In this document: in pieces, positions 51,126-62,984 of the stretch
Position numbering within the stretch: the first letter of the stretch is position 1
Layout of the letters: every line of letters begins with the position of its first letter
Origin: Doryteuthis pealeii
Lineage: Eukaryota > Mollusca > Cephalopoda > Myopsida > Loliginidae
Direction of reading: 5' to 3'
Assembly (NCBI GenBank): GCA_023376005.1
Contig: CM042142.1
Location: 56,063,759 to 56,127,758, forward strand
DNA: 64,000 nt
The notes under the pieces: generated by a model
The model's input: the letters and a program-made list of their open reading frames with translations, nothing else
The model's database searches: none
What the model was told of the DNA's origin: nothing
Program-made: the position numbers and the translations under genes

Positions 51126-51740
51126 ACTTTGGTTAATAATGGAATCGTAATATTTCTCGTGTCAATTTTAATTAATTCTTATTTCTTTAGGGTTTTTTTT
51201 ATTGGATGAAACATTTGGTATGAAAGTCTTCAAACGTTATAAATATACGTTTAGGCGGTAGGTTCTTAAGCATGAAACTCAAATATGGTAATTAAAAATC
51301 TCCGATGTTTTTCTTTTTCTTTGGTGACTTCAGATTTTCACTACATAGAGATTTTATCAGTTGAGCAGATACCTGACGTGTCTTCATGCCAAAACGTACT
51401 TCAAAAGACCATGTAGTTGTAATGTTGATCGTTCACGAACCCACAAACACAGGTCTTATTCATTAATATAGATATAATATGATTTATTTTATTAATTACC
51501 CTGGATCTTATTTGAATATGTATTGCTTTAGATTATTTATTATTTTTCCGTTACGATTTTGGAATTTTCTCTTTTTAAAATTTTTATTCATTTTTTCATT
51601 GACTTCTATTCTCCTCAACCACTTCTTTGTTTCTACCTGTCCACTAAGTTCATCTAGACCAAGCCGCAACACAAAAAATTCCAAAAGATGTTACGAGAAC
51701 ATTTGAAGGAGTTGATGACTAAAATCATTTCATATTTAGT
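51126..51740. other. Unassigned AT-rich DNA
   Basis: Nothing recognised. The right part may belong to the LINE that follows, since CTAAGTTCATCTAGACC and A-rich sequence lead into it. Confidence 0.45.
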
Positions 51741-52250
51741 TTGAACTTCCAAAACAACAAACTACATGAAATAATGCCACAAATAGGAAAACTTCAAATA
51801 AATCTAACCAAAATATCCAGAAAAGAAGTAATATTATCCAGACTAAGAATAGGACACTCATACATTACCCATTCATACCTCCTCAAAAAAGAAGCAGCCC
51901 CATATTGCATACCATGCCAAAAACCCTACACAATTTAACAGAATGTAGCAACCTAAAACAAATACGAAAAAAATACTACCAAACAACAAATCTAAAACAG
52001 ATATTCTACCAAATAATCCCAGAAAAACTACTTGGATACATAAAAGAAGCACACATCTACAACAAAATCTAAAATCTTTAAAAAAAAAAATGAAAACACA
52101 AAATATATGTTAAAAAAAATCATCAAAAAGTTTCATTGACAAAAAATGTCAAAAAAAAACCCTTAGAAAATTAAACATTATCACCAATTCATTTAAAAAA
52201 CGTAGTCGGCATTAAATGACCCATTGAGGTTGATATGCTGTAAAACAAGA
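51741..52250 (+). pseudogene. Jockey/I-type LINE C-terminal end and 3' tail
   Basis: Plus-strand translation gives ISRKEVILSRLRIGHSYITH and SYLLKKEAAPYCIPCQKPYT and then, one frameshift later, HNLTECSNLKQIRKKYY and KEAHIYNKI before a stop near 52070. CxxC...HxxxxC is the cysteine-histidine motif at the C-terminus of Jockey/I-type LINEs. The 3' end (52207-52250) carries the same stem-loop tail as retroposon C. It is 5'-truncated by several kilobases and inactive. Confidence 0.78.
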
Positions 52251-52294
52251 ACAAATCAAATCAAATATTTAGTTTGCTTTTTTTAATACTATTT

Positions 52295-52802
52295 TAATCA
52301 CTGTGTGTTACTGTCAATTATATGGAAGTCAGACCTCCCCAACAAGTTGAAGCAACAATTCTTCCAGGCCGTGGTGGTGTCGGTGCTGTTGTATGGCTGC
52401 ACCACTTGGACCTTGACGAGGCGCCTGGAAAATAGACTGGATGGGAGCTGCACAGGGATGCTTCGTGTGATCTTGAACAGGTCGTGGAGGCAACATCCCA
52501 AGGTAAAACAGCTATACGGCCACCTGTCCCCTGTTACACAGACCATCCGAGTAAGGCGAACAAGACATGCCGGACACTGCTGGAGAAGTAAGGATGAGCT
52601 AATAAGCGACGTCCTTCTGTGGAAACCGGCACATGGACATACTAGTGCGGGCCGTCCAGCGAAGACCGACATAGACCAGCTATGTGCAGATACAATATGC
52701 TGTGCGGAGGACCTCCCGGGGCCAATGAATGATAGTGATGGTTGGCGAGAGATTTTCATGGATATCCGCGCTGACATGATGATGATGATAATTGTTGGAT
52801 AG
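52295..52802 (+). CDS. RTE-type LINE C-terminal fragment, open frame
   Basis: An uninterrupted frame of about 165 codons (52305-52802) reads IIWKSDLPNKLKQQFFQAVV, LLYGCTTWTLTRRLE, MLRVILNRSWRQHPKVKQLY, RVRRTRHAGHCWRSKDELIS and DVLLWKPAHGHTSAGRPAKT. This is the region after the RT fingers/palm in the LINE family also at 15085, 44735 and 63436. The catalytic core is absent (5' truncation), so it cannot act alone. The intact frame suggests recent insertion. The frame ends in ATG repeats, the LINE 3' tail. Confidence 0.82.
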
Positions 52803-53707
52803 TCGTTCACTACACACTGCTTTGGGTGGAATATTCTATCGCCATCTTGTTTTTTGTCCTTTAACAAGGGAGTGTGTACCAACTCTTACGAGGGCATTCG
52901 GAGGAGTGACTAAAATCCTTTCAGGTTTTGTGTGTTAATTTCTAAAAATATTTTTTTTTAATCAGTATGTATTATTTTAATTATTCTTAATAGATAATGT
53001 ATGCTATAATTGTTGGATATTCCTTCACTACACACAGATTTGAGTGACATATCATCTTGTCATCGACTCATGTTCTGTTCTTTCAATGGTTGATAAAAAA
53101 ACAAGATAACTTCTTGTGTATATTCTTTATTCACCTCATGAAGTCTCTTCAATTCATTACACAAGCCATGAATCCGGGAATTAGCTGGACCATAGATGGA
53201 AATAGACATCGACTCTTGTCTTCGATTTTCAGTTAATTCAAAGTTGAAATCTAACTTTTAGAACCTGTTTGAGACGATCCAATCACAGCCAAGCTCAAAT
53301 AGACCTCGGGGTCATTTATATATGTCAATTAAACCTATTTGACACCAATGGTTTATGCTAATGGGACAGCCCTTTAAATCTTTTAAAATTATATACACTA
53401 CCTCTCAAATGATAGATATAACTAATCTATAATTTAACATAACTTATCTTTTTTAATAATATGAATATAAATATATAAGTAAAATAGCACTTTTACATTT
53501 ATTTTAAATTGGATTCTAATCCATTGATTACACAAGGGTATAATTTGGAGGTGGTGGAACTCTTCAATCATATTTATTCAGAGACGAGATAGATATGAGG
53601 AGGTGAGTAGACATTTTATTTTCGGTTTTATCCTGCACTACTGGCCAGTATTTAAGCACTGTAATTTATGTAAAAAAAAACAACAACCTTTTTTAAACAA
53701 TTAATTT

Positions 53708-53710
<3 letters not shown>
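52803..53710. other. Unassigned DNA
   Basis: TAGTCGTTCACTACACAC...TTTGGGTGGAATATT (52800-52840) recurs loosely at 53015-53060 (ATTCCTTCACTACACACAG and TTTGAGTGACATATC), so a ~215-bp local duplication is possible. No element or exon recognised. Confidence 0.4.

Positions 53711-53747
<37 letters not shown>
53711..53747. repeat. (TA)n microsatellite
   Basis: Uninterrupted TA run. Confidence 0.97.
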
Positions 53748-53748
<1 letters not shown>

Positions 53749-53819
53749 CATAAAACTTATTACAACAATGAGAAGAGATTTAAAAAAAACTGTGCCTCAT
53801 TGTGTCTAAAATAATCTTG

Positions 53820-53862
53820 AACAGGTTTTCTGCAGGTGATCTCTCTCTCTCATCTTCAGGTG

Positions 53863-53904
<42 letters not shown>

Positions 53905-54119
53905 ATCTTCAGGTGTTCTCCCCTCCATCTTCAGCTGTTCTCTCTCTCTCTCCCATGTTCAGCTGTGTTCTCTCTCTCTCCTCTCTCCATGTTCAGGTGT
54001 TCTCTCTCTCTCTCTCTCTCTCTCCCATGTTTCAGGTTTCTCTCTTCTCTCCCATGTTCAGGTGTTTCTCTCTCTCTCTCTCCCATGTTCAGGTGTTTCT
54101 CTCTCTCTCATCTTCAGCT

Positions 54120-54159
<40 letters not shown>

Positions 54160-54553
54160 TCTCTCTCTCCTCTCTCCCTCTTCAGCTGTTTCTCTCTCCC
54201 CATCTTCAGCTGTTCTCTCTCTCTCTCTCCCCATCTTCAGCTGTTCTCTCTCTCTCTCTCCCCATCTTCAGCTGTTCTATCTCTCTCTCTCTCTCCCCAT
54301 CTTCAGCTGTTCTATCTCTCTCTCCCATCTTCAGCTGTTCTATCTCTCTCTCTCTCTCTCTCCCATCTTCAGGTGTTCTCTCTCTCTTCCCCCATCTTTC
54401 AGGTGTTCTCTCTCTCTCCCCCATCTTCAGGTGTTTCTCTCTCTCTCCCCATCTTCAGGTTGTTCTCTCTCTCTCCCCCATCTTCAGGTGTTATCTCTCT
54501 CTCTTCTCCATCTTCAGGTGTTCTCTCTCTCTCTCTCTCTTCCATCTTCAGGT

Positions 54554-54603
<50 letters not shown>

Positions 54604-54718
54604 TTTTCTCTCTCCCATCTTCAGGTGTTTTCTCTCTCTTTTTCTCTTTCTCTCTCTCTTTACTCTCTTTCTCTCTCTCTTTACTCTCTTTCTCTTATCT
54701 TCAGGCATTTCTCTCTCT

Positions 54719-54757
<39 letters not shown>

Positions 54758-54934
54758 ATCTTCAGGTGTTCTCCCCTCTCCATCTTCAGCTGTTCTCTCT
54801 CTCTCTCCCATGTTCAGCTGTTCTCTCTCTCTCTCTCTCCCATGTTCAGGTGTTCTCTCTCTCTCTCTCTCTCTCTCCATGTTCATGTTCTCGTTCTCTC
54901 TCTCTCTCTCTTCTGTTCTCTCTCTTCTCAAGGT

Positions 54935-54980
<46 letters not shown>

Positions 54981-55324
54981 CTCTTCAGCTGTTCTCTCTC
55001 TCTCTCTCCCATCTTCAGCTGTTCTCTCTTCTTCAGCTGTTCTCTCTCTCTCTCTCCCCATCTTCAGCTGTTCTCTCTCTCTCTCTCCCCATCTTCAGCT
55101 GTTCTATCTCTCTCTCTCTCTCCCCATCTTTCAGCTGTTCTATCTCTCTCTATCTTCTCTCTCTTCTTCTTCAGGTGTTCTCTCTCTCTCCCCCATCTTC
55201 AGGTGTTCTCTCTCTCTCCCCCATCTTCAGGTTTCTCTCTCTCTCCCCCATCTTCAGGTGTTATCTCTCTCTCTCTCCCATCTTCAGGTGTTCTCTCTCT
55301 CTCTCTCTCTCTCCATCTTCAGGT

Positions 55325-55372
<48 letters not shown>

Positions 55373-55495
55373 TTTTTTCTCTCTCCCATCTTCAGGTGTT
55401 TTCTCTCTCTTTTTCTCTTTCTCTCTCTCTTTACTCTCTTCTCTCTCTCTTTACTCTCTTTCTCTTATCTTCAGGCATTTCTCTCTCTCCCCCCC

Positions 55496-55534
<39 letters not shown>

Positions 55535-55560
55535 AATCTTCAGGTGTTTTCTCCCTTTCT
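53820..55560. repeat. (CT)n / CATCTTCAGGTGTT satellite with higher-order period
   Basis: Variable (CT)n alternates with CATCTTCAGGTGTT, CATCTTCAGCTGTT or CATGTTCAGGTGTT. The whole order is repeated: TAATCTTCAGGTGTTCTCCC occurs near 53903 and 54755 (and a close match near 55535). A long TTTACTCTCTTTCTC/TCTTCAGGCATTTC block occurs near 54655-54715 and 55430-55490. Three plus frames and several minus frames stay open by chance and none is a gene. Confidence 0.93.
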
Positions 55561-56298
55561 CTTCATGTGATCACTTTTGACTGAAGTAAACTTGAGTAAC
55601 CTGTCACTAGCAAAAAGTATAACAGGGACAATATCAGTTTCACAAAAGTCAGCAAATGACAAGAGAGGGAAAAATATGAGGAGGATGCGCAATACCTGAT
55701 GTGGGCGGGGGGGGGGCGAAAAGGTGAATAAAATGAAATTATATAATAATAAAAAATAAATGAAAAAAAAAAACACACTTTAAAAAAACAGCAAACAAAC
55801 TTAAAGATTTAAGAAAAGAAAAAAAAAAGAAACGATCTCCTAAATGGGTTACCCTGAAAAAGTCGCAATACAAAAATATTCGTAAGTGAACTTGTCAATA
55901 TGTCATAGAAGTGAGGACATGTGGCAGGTTGTCACCGGTTGCAATCTACCAGAGTCATTTGTCACCGGAGAGACATGCGCTTGAAGCAGACGGAATCCTT
56001 GAGAGAACCATGCAGGTTGCCTAACTGCTGCCCACCACCCCTGGGGGGTTGCCTGTATAAAATACGTTGACAGATCTCATGCGTCCTGTTTGAAAGAAAA
56101 CAATAAGAAAGAATGAAAGACGGAAAAAAAAGGTGAAGAGAATAAGTTGCAATGATTTCTCCACTAGTTACAAGAATATATACATTACCCAGCAGAAGAA
56201 TTTGACAGAATATTTTGGTAAATGACAGCATCACTGAAGAGATATATTGTATGTAATGGTAGAAAACAAATAAATTAAGTAAAATCATATATATATAT
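55561..56298. other. Unassigned DNA
   Basis: A G run and A-rich tracts near 55700-55830. Minus-strand frames at 55540-56288 have no recognisable domain. Confidence 0.45.
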
Positions 56299-56580
56299 TT
56301 ACCAACCCCTCCGCACGAGCAGGATGTGACACAAGGTCAATTTCTTAAGCGGAGTTCAACTGGTTTGAATTCAGAATTTTCCTTCTGCTAGACTGGTTAC
56401 CTAGCCATGGTTAAAGAACCCAGTCTGTCCTGCTATTTGCCCATAGCTGGAGGGAGAGTAGGTTTCATACCTTTCCCAAGGGTATTAGCGCTAAGTGAAA
56501 TGCAATTACCACGTCCAGGATTTGAACTCGGGGCGACGAGTCCATTTCCCATAACTTTAACCATTACACCACGCGCACCC
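56299..56580 (-). mobile_element. SINE-A, full length (best copy)
   Basis: On the minus strand GGTGCGCGTGGTGTAATGG carries the A box and CGAGTTCAAATCCTGG the B box. The body has GCGCTAATACCCTTGGGAAAG and GGTAACCAGTCTAGCAG, and the 3' end CTCGTGCGGAGGGGTTGG lies at 56310. It sits between short and long (TA)n tracts. Use this copy as the family reference. Confidence 0.88.
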
Positions 56581-56582
56581 TG

Positions 56583-57376
<794 letters not shown>

Positions 57377-57418
<42 letters not shown>

Positions 57419-57420
57419 TA
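57377..57420. repeat. (TA)n(CA)n microsatellite
   Basis: TA run then CA run, the right-hand remainder of the split TA target. Confidence 0.95.
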
Positions 57421-57439
57421 CATACATACTTGCAGAATA

Positions 57440-57935
57440 AGCTGGCATTGCCTGGAATGAAAATAACATGGGTATACCATTGTGTGATAATTCAACTATT
57501 TTAACACTTGATATATTATACTTTCTCAATGGTATCATGGATTCCACCCCAGTTAAATCAGGGATTATTATACTTTTTACATATTGAACTATTTCAATAG
57601 CTCTTAATATAAATGTTTCAATGAATAGCATGAATATTTTGATGTAAAAATAAATGCTGAATATTATTCCTTATTCTTTTTAACTAAATGAAAATTATTT
57701 CTCTTTTTTTCTTTTTTCTTTTATCCTTTACTTCTTTTTCCCTATTCCATTGAAGCAGACGATAAGCGCTAGTACTTCTTCTCTCTCTTCTCTCTCATCT
57801 TTCTTTCTTTCTTTCTTTGCTTTCTTTTTCCCTCTGATGTGAAGTGTTTTTTCTTCCATTTCTTTCTTCCCAATCACAATGAAATGATTCATTATTTATC
57901 TGAGGTGATGACAAGGCATGATGTACGGAGTTACA
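57440..57935 (+). mobile_element. Interspersed repeat H, diverged
   Basis: GGGTATACCATTGTGTGATAA, then TTTACATATTGAACTATTTC inverted relative to usual order, a pyrimidine-rich core (57680-57850) and AATGATTCATTATTTATCTG. Rearranged compared with 33695. Confidence 0.45.
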
Positions 57936-58087
57936 AGCATATTAGTATGTAAAGGAATCCTTTAGAAAAGCAACATTAAAATGGTAAATAAATTCCTTGT
58001 TATTTTGTCTGAAAAGTCGAAGATGAATTGGGTTTTTTTTAACATCTTGTGTCTCGTACATTCTTGCGACATATGAGGTATAAAAGT

Positions 58088-58285
58088 AGATGGAGTGGCC
58101 TATTGTCGGTATCAGTCGAACAGCGAGGGAGCTTACCCCCTTTTCACAAACGCTAGACCAGAGAGATCGTTTTTTGCGTTTGAGGTGAAGCGTCACACCT
58201 ACCATTAACTCGCCACAGATCCAAGCTGTGATACTTATGCGCTGAGTTGGAAAGGGCTGGTATCGAACCCGGAACCTTGTGGTTA
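58088..58285 (-). mobile_element. SINE-B copy
   Basis: GGAGTGGCCTATTGTCGGTA, GCGCTGAGTTGGAAAGGGC and the reversed B box GGTATCGAACCCGG. The A-box end is truncated at TGTGGTTAGG. Confidence 0.8.
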
Positions 58286-58954
58286 GGTATGAATTTATCT
58301 AAAGCATCAACTAATATTACTAAACTTTTGCTTAATGATAAAAGATGAGGATAAAAGTTAAAAATAGTTACTGAAAGAAGTGAGCCCATACCATAAAAAA
58401 TGACAGCGTATATGAAATTGATATTTTAAGTCTTCTTAGCCTTAAGAAACAATTTAAGTCAAGTCATGTTCAAGTTGGGTTTTTTTTTGGTTTTTTTTGG
58501 CGGGGGGGGGTTCTTATAGTATAGTGTGGGGATCAAAATAAAACTAAAATAAAATTAGAATACAAAAAACAACAAACTCCCATGGGCCTTCACCGGAGGA
58601 GCCCTCTGCGCATGTGCGACAAAAGGGACTGACTCCCGACTACCGAAAAAATCTCTCGGCCATTCGAGTTGAGGTCTTAACTGGGTCTAGTCGCTCCTAC
58701 TAGCCAGGGAGATATTCCCTTGCTACGGGTGACTGAGACCCGGTCGGTAGGGCCTGGTTCATAGAACTACCTCTTGCCCCTTTCTCTTTCTTTTCTTCGT
58801 TTTCGGTGCGACCACCGAGTGAGATGAGATTAAAGCAAAAAAAAAACAACAAAAAAAAGAAAACACGCAACCAGAGCTACATTTGAACCTTGGAACACCC
58901 AAAACTCTTCCTACCATAAATGGCAACATCCTTTTAAAGTAGATAATCATAAAA
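58286..58954. other. Unassigned, partly GC-rich
   Basis: 58575-58800 is GC-rich and unique-looking (CTCTGCGCATGTGCGACAAA, CTCTCGGCCATTCGAGTTG). It matches no family in the window and has no convincing frame. Confidence 0.4.
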
Positions 58955-59545
58955 ACTATCAAGAATATGCACCTTCCGGGCGTAAGTACTTAAGTTTTCA
59001 TTATCATAATCTTGTCGCGCTGTTAGCACGGATATCCATGACAATCTCTCTCCATCCGTCCCTATCGTTCATCATTCTCGGGAGGTCCTCTATGCAGCAT
59101 CCTGTATCCGCACAAGGAACGCATATGAAAATATTACTTATTTTAATTTCATTTTAATTAGTTTCTATATAAAATCATTCATAGGATTGATTTTAATGCG
59201 TTGAATAATAAGACAATAATATCAGAAATCAATAACACCAAGTAATTATTTATTAAACCCGGTTTTGTTAAAACCAGTAAGCAAATTAATCACACTATAT
59301 ATTATGTAAACCTTTTTCTTAATTATATAAAAGACACATTGCAGGATTTTAAACGCACTAATAACATAGGCTGTTTTGAAGCAAATCTAACTCAGATTTT
59401 CATAGAGACATCGTTAATAATTATGATTTATTCTATGTATTAATTATTTTGACCATAAACTAAATAGTCATTAATAGACTTACACAATTTCGAAGATTAT
59501 TGTGACGTAGTGATGTAGTTTCTGTTACAATAACCGAATCTCCAT
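58955..59545 (-). mobile_element. Helitron-like element interrupted by LINE fragment
   Basis: Minus orientation: decayed 3' hairpin TGCACCTTCCGGGCGTA at about 58967-58983, body like 26363-26858 and 5' end TCTCCATTACATAAAA near 59545. The terminal CTAG is not conserved. Confidence 0.58.
59011..59112 (-). mobile_element. RTE-type LINE 3' fragment inside Helitron
   Basis: CTTGTCGCGCTGTTAGCACGG to AGCATCCTGTATCCGCAC is nearly identical to 63444-63543. On the minus strand it is the LINE 3' end. The Helitron sequence resumes after it. Confidence 0.78.
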
Positions 59546-60454
59546 TACATAAAAATGAAGTTAATTCTTTTTTCACAAAAAAAATGTTTTAAATTCAAGT
59601 TTCTATTTTATCATGGAAAAGAGAAGATCACAATGAATTGTCTTTAATAGAAGACTTTTGCAACACCAATACTTCCATCCCCCCAATATGACAGCTCACT
59701 TTCCCTCCATAGTCATCTTAAAAAAACAAAATGAAAACCGTATCATAATTAATTTCTTGGGAATAATTTTAAAATAATGCTAGCCTTTTACAAAACTAAG
59801 ATGAAAAGAAACTGTCTCTTTTGTTTTTTCTATTAAATTCTTCATTTGATTTTTGTAAACAAAAATAAATGTTTTTTGTTTTTTAAATACTAAAGAGTAA
59901 ATGGTTTCGTTTTTGTTAATTAGTTTCAATGTTTCTGAGGGATTCGTGAAAATAACAACAAAGACCAAAATATAATAGATTTTTTGCTCTTCAAAGTCTA
60001 AAAAAAAAAAAACCCCCAAAAAAACAGTTTTACAATTTTAGCGTTTAAATTTTTTTTTCTAAAAATAAGTTTCCACTAACTTACATATATTTTTTTTATT
60101 TTCACTTTTATTTTAAATTTCTTATTCTTATTAACACTAAATATCTGTTCTATCACTACATTAATTTAAATTTTCAAGCTTAAATACATTAGTTTTTTTT
60201 TAACGACTAGGGTTCACCGAATATTCTGGACAGGAAATTGTAAGACACAATTATGACATTTCCAATTTCAAATCAGATGGGGTAAATAAGTGTTCATTGA
60301 CATATTTTGAAACTTCTATTTCAGAATATGTAATTTTTATTCCATTTTATTTTTTCTATATCTGTCATTGAATAGAATTTACTATAAATTTACATCTATC
60401 CAATATATTAATCACATTTCTGTCAATAAGTCTGATGGCATTTTATGCTGCTAG
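59546..60454. other. Unassigned AT-rich DNA
   Basis: Nothing recognised. Confidence 0.5.
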
Positions 60455-60535
60455 GAGCGCCCTGACTTAGTGGTAATTATATTAAAGCTCTGAAACCACG
60501 CTTGAACTCTGTGTTATCGTCGGATGATGACTTTA
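60455..60535 (+). mobile_element. Possible tRNA-like SINE head
   Basis: CCTGACTTAGTGGTAATTAT is A-box-like and ACGCTTGAACTCTGTG B-box-like, at tRNA spacing. No second copy was seen. Confidence 0.3.
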
Positions 60536-61004
60536 ATCTAAGGTAAATGGAACATCTGAACAAGGTCCGGGGATACGGGGGATAAATGTTGTGTTTATGC
60601 ATACTGTTATAACAGAAATAGATATCTCTTATGATTCACAATCTTTAATAATACAATACATCCACTCGCCAACAAAACAAATTTAAAACACTTCGGAAAG
60701 AACACAAGTTACTGACATTAACGGATGTTAACCGTGTGACAGCGAAAATGAAATGAACAAAAAACAAATGTTCTACGCATAGGCTCCAGCAAAACTTCCG
60801 GTCGAAAAACAAATTTATAAACAATAAAAAATATCCTCTATTTAATGTTTTTCAACCAATAAAAAAATTTTCCCCCAAAACCCTCTAAAGTGAACTCGAG
60901 CCGATTCCTGGTTATAAAAAAGCTGACTTTTTAAAAGTCGATAAGCAGTTGACCGAGGGCCTCCACGCCAAGAACATCACCCGACAAGCAAGATCAAAGA
61001 ACCG
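60536..61004. other. Unassigned, LTR-like in composition
   Basis: A TATA-like GGTTATAAAAAAGCTGAC at about 60908 and the balanced sequence after it suggest a promoter or LTR. No terminal repeat was found. Confidence 0.25.
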
Positions 61005-61115
61005 CCATACTATACCCACACCACACCTCGCGTCACGCCATAGTATACCCACACCACACCTCGCGTCACGCCATAGTATATCCACACCACACCTCGCGTC
61101 ATGCAGAGCCAGAAC
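61005..61115. repeat. 33-bp minisatellite, three units
   Basis: CCACACCTCGCGTCACGCCA plus TAGTATACCCACA repeats three times with few changes. 33 is a multiple of three, so the plus frame gives PTPHLASRHSI repeats, but nothing marks it as a gene. Confidence 0.85.
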
Positions 61116-61620
61116 TGACTTTCAACCCCACACCTGCCCTCATTTCACCAAGCAGCGAAAGGGAATTACCATCTCAACAATTCCAGCTTTTATTTATTTC
61201 AAATAAATGAAATTAATCTAAACCTTCTCGTCTATTTTCTTCTTTGCAAACCATACGCATTTTTGTGATATTAAAATACCACAATAAAGATGAGTACAAC
61301 AGTCCGAAAAATCAAAATTATTCAAAACAGTAACCATTTATGAATTTCAAGCACTCTAGTTTAAAAGATGGTTAAAAGAAATATTAATTACCTTGGAGAT
61401 TTCTTTATCTCTAAAATATGGAAGCATCCTGTTGGTGGGGTTTAGAATATGCTGTATCCCCTACAGAATAATAATACCCCTCCACTTAAAAAGTGGTGTG
61501 TCCTGGGTACGATACTAAACTGTGTGTGGTAGTTTTTGTATACCCATGGCATACCAGCTCGCCGACATGTTGTTAAGGAAGCGTTGAACCTCGTCATTAT
61601 TACAAACTTCGGGCCATAAG
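61116..61620. other. Unassigned; F-like tail and C-like fragment
   Basis: ACCACAATAAAGATGAGTAC near 61280 resembles the F tail. GGTTTAGAATATGCTG...ACTAAACTGTG at 61420-61530 resembles the C variant of 25990. Confidence 0.4.
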
Positions 61621-61831
61621 ACTTTTAGGCACCCCTTTTGCTTTGCTGATTCATAAGTACATTTTTCATTTACACCGTCAACATCCTGTTGTTTGTTAAC
61701 ATATGATTTTTTGTTGTTTTTTTTTTAATTATAAAACTAAACCCTAACCCCTAACAAACAACCGGATGTTGACGGTGTAAACGAAAAGAATGTACTTATG
61801 AATCAACAAAGCAAAAGGGGTGCCTAAAGGT
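61621..61831. mobile_element. MITE with ~80-bp inverted arms
   Basis: The left arm ACTTTTAGGCACCCCTTTTG...TTTACACCGTCAACATCC is mirrored by the right arm ending AAAAGGGGTGCCTAAAGGT. The centre has CCCTAACCCCTAAC, a chance telomere-like motif. Confidence 0.8.
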
Positions 61832-62028
61832 CATATGATCCCAAACTTCTACGCCCCTTGTTGACGTTTTTGAGATCCTTGCATAACTTCTGTTTATTGG
61901 CAATGAATTTCAATTAGCGTAATGCCTTTTACATAAAAAACCCGAATAACTGCACGAATTTCACACTTGGTGGGGAGTATCAATTGAAACCCCCATCAGA
62001 AATAACTGTCAAGCCAAATCTCGGTAAA

Positions 62029-62195
62029 ACATGCGCAACGACAGGCACAACAAACACAAGTGTTGCCAATAGCCGCACAGTTTTCCTGTGTCTTCAGCGC
62101 TTTGGAGACCTTACTTTTGGGATTACCCTTGTACAGCATGAATTTTGTTGGAGCATCTTTTAGAAAACAAACTGATTTGTATGAGTGTGAATAAA
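62029..62195 (-). CDS. Exon-like module, copy 1
   Basis: Minus strand: GTTTGTTTTCTAAAAG looks like a splice acceptor. The frame after it reads DAPTKFMLYKGNPKSKVSKALKT and ends in a Cys-rich stretch. The protein is unidentified. The direct duplicate at 62393 keeps the acceptor and KSKVSKAL. It could be a duplicated exon or an uncharacterised repeat. Confidence 0.25.
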
Positions 62196-62392
62196 TACGA
62201 AAGAAAATGAGAAGACAGGAATATAGGCGTACTGGAAAAGAAAGAAAGAGAACAGCATTGAAATGAGAAATAAGGGGAAAAGAATGAAAGAAAGAAGAAA
62301 GTGAACGACCTGGAATAGAAATATGGGAAAATAGATAAAAATACAGATTTGACTGTTTGGAAAAGAAAGTGAACAGTTATGCTTGCCAAGCC

Positions 62393-62570
62393 AAGAACGA
62401 GCATTACGGACGTAGCAAACACAACAGTGTTTCTAATAGACACACGACCAGTTTCCCTGCGTCCTGTGAGCGCCTTGGAGACTTTACTTTTGAGATTATC
62501 CTTATACAACATTAATTTTGTCATGGCATCTTTTAAAAAACAAACTAAATGTTTTATATGAGTGTGATTT
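62393..62570 (-). CDS. Exon-like module, copy 2
   Basis: Minus strand after the acceptor-like TTTGTTTTTTAAAAG: DAMTKLMLYKDNLKSKVSKAL, then TGRRETGRVSIRNTVVFATS and a hydrophobic segment (VMLVLGLASITVHFLF) that could be a membrane helix. Over the shared 19 codons, about five differences from copy 1 are silent and three change the residue. Confidence 0.25.
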
Positions 62571-62816
62571 TAATAAGCTGTACTGACACAAAAAATAGTT
62601 CTAAATATATTTAGAAACATTTGTACATATTTTGGGGATCTGGGTGATAATTTTGGATATGAAACAAAATTTTCTTAGCTTTAATCTTCCTTAAATCTGA
62701 TAATAATTGGAGAATATAACCAGAAAAATGTAACATGTGAAGATCAATACAAAACAGATTATAAAGGATAATGATGTCTAATCTCATAAAAATAAAATCT
62801 TTTCTCCTAAAAATGT

Positions 62817-62978
62817 AACCTTCAATTTTGAATGATGAATATAAAGATGAATGTTTTGTCTACATTTTATTTATTTAAAAACAAAAGAAGATATCAAATA
62901 TCTATAGAGTTCGTAAAATATTAAATATAAAACATCTTTTATATCTGAATTTCTTATAGAACGTGGTGTTAGTATTTT
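62817..62978. repeat. ~160-bp direct repeat, left copy
   Basis: CCTTCAATTTTGAATGATGA to TTATAGAACGTGGTGTTAGT recurs at 63277-63435 with about 90 percent agreement by eye. Confidence 0.8.
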
Positions 62979-62984
62979 AATGGC

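Noticed and set aside
53802..55580. Open frames up to 566 codons and their minus-strand counterparts rich in Arg/Glu
   Set aside because: Product of (CT)n satellite DNA. No domain, and all three plus frames are open.
61735..61756. CCCTAACCCCTAAC as interstitial telomere repeat
   Set aside because: Only two imperfect units, inside the loop of a MITE.
62123..62524. Single 133-codon membrane-protein gene
   Set aside because: The second half translates purine/pyrimidine-biased DNA between the duplicated modules. Only the duplicated part is kept as a candidate.
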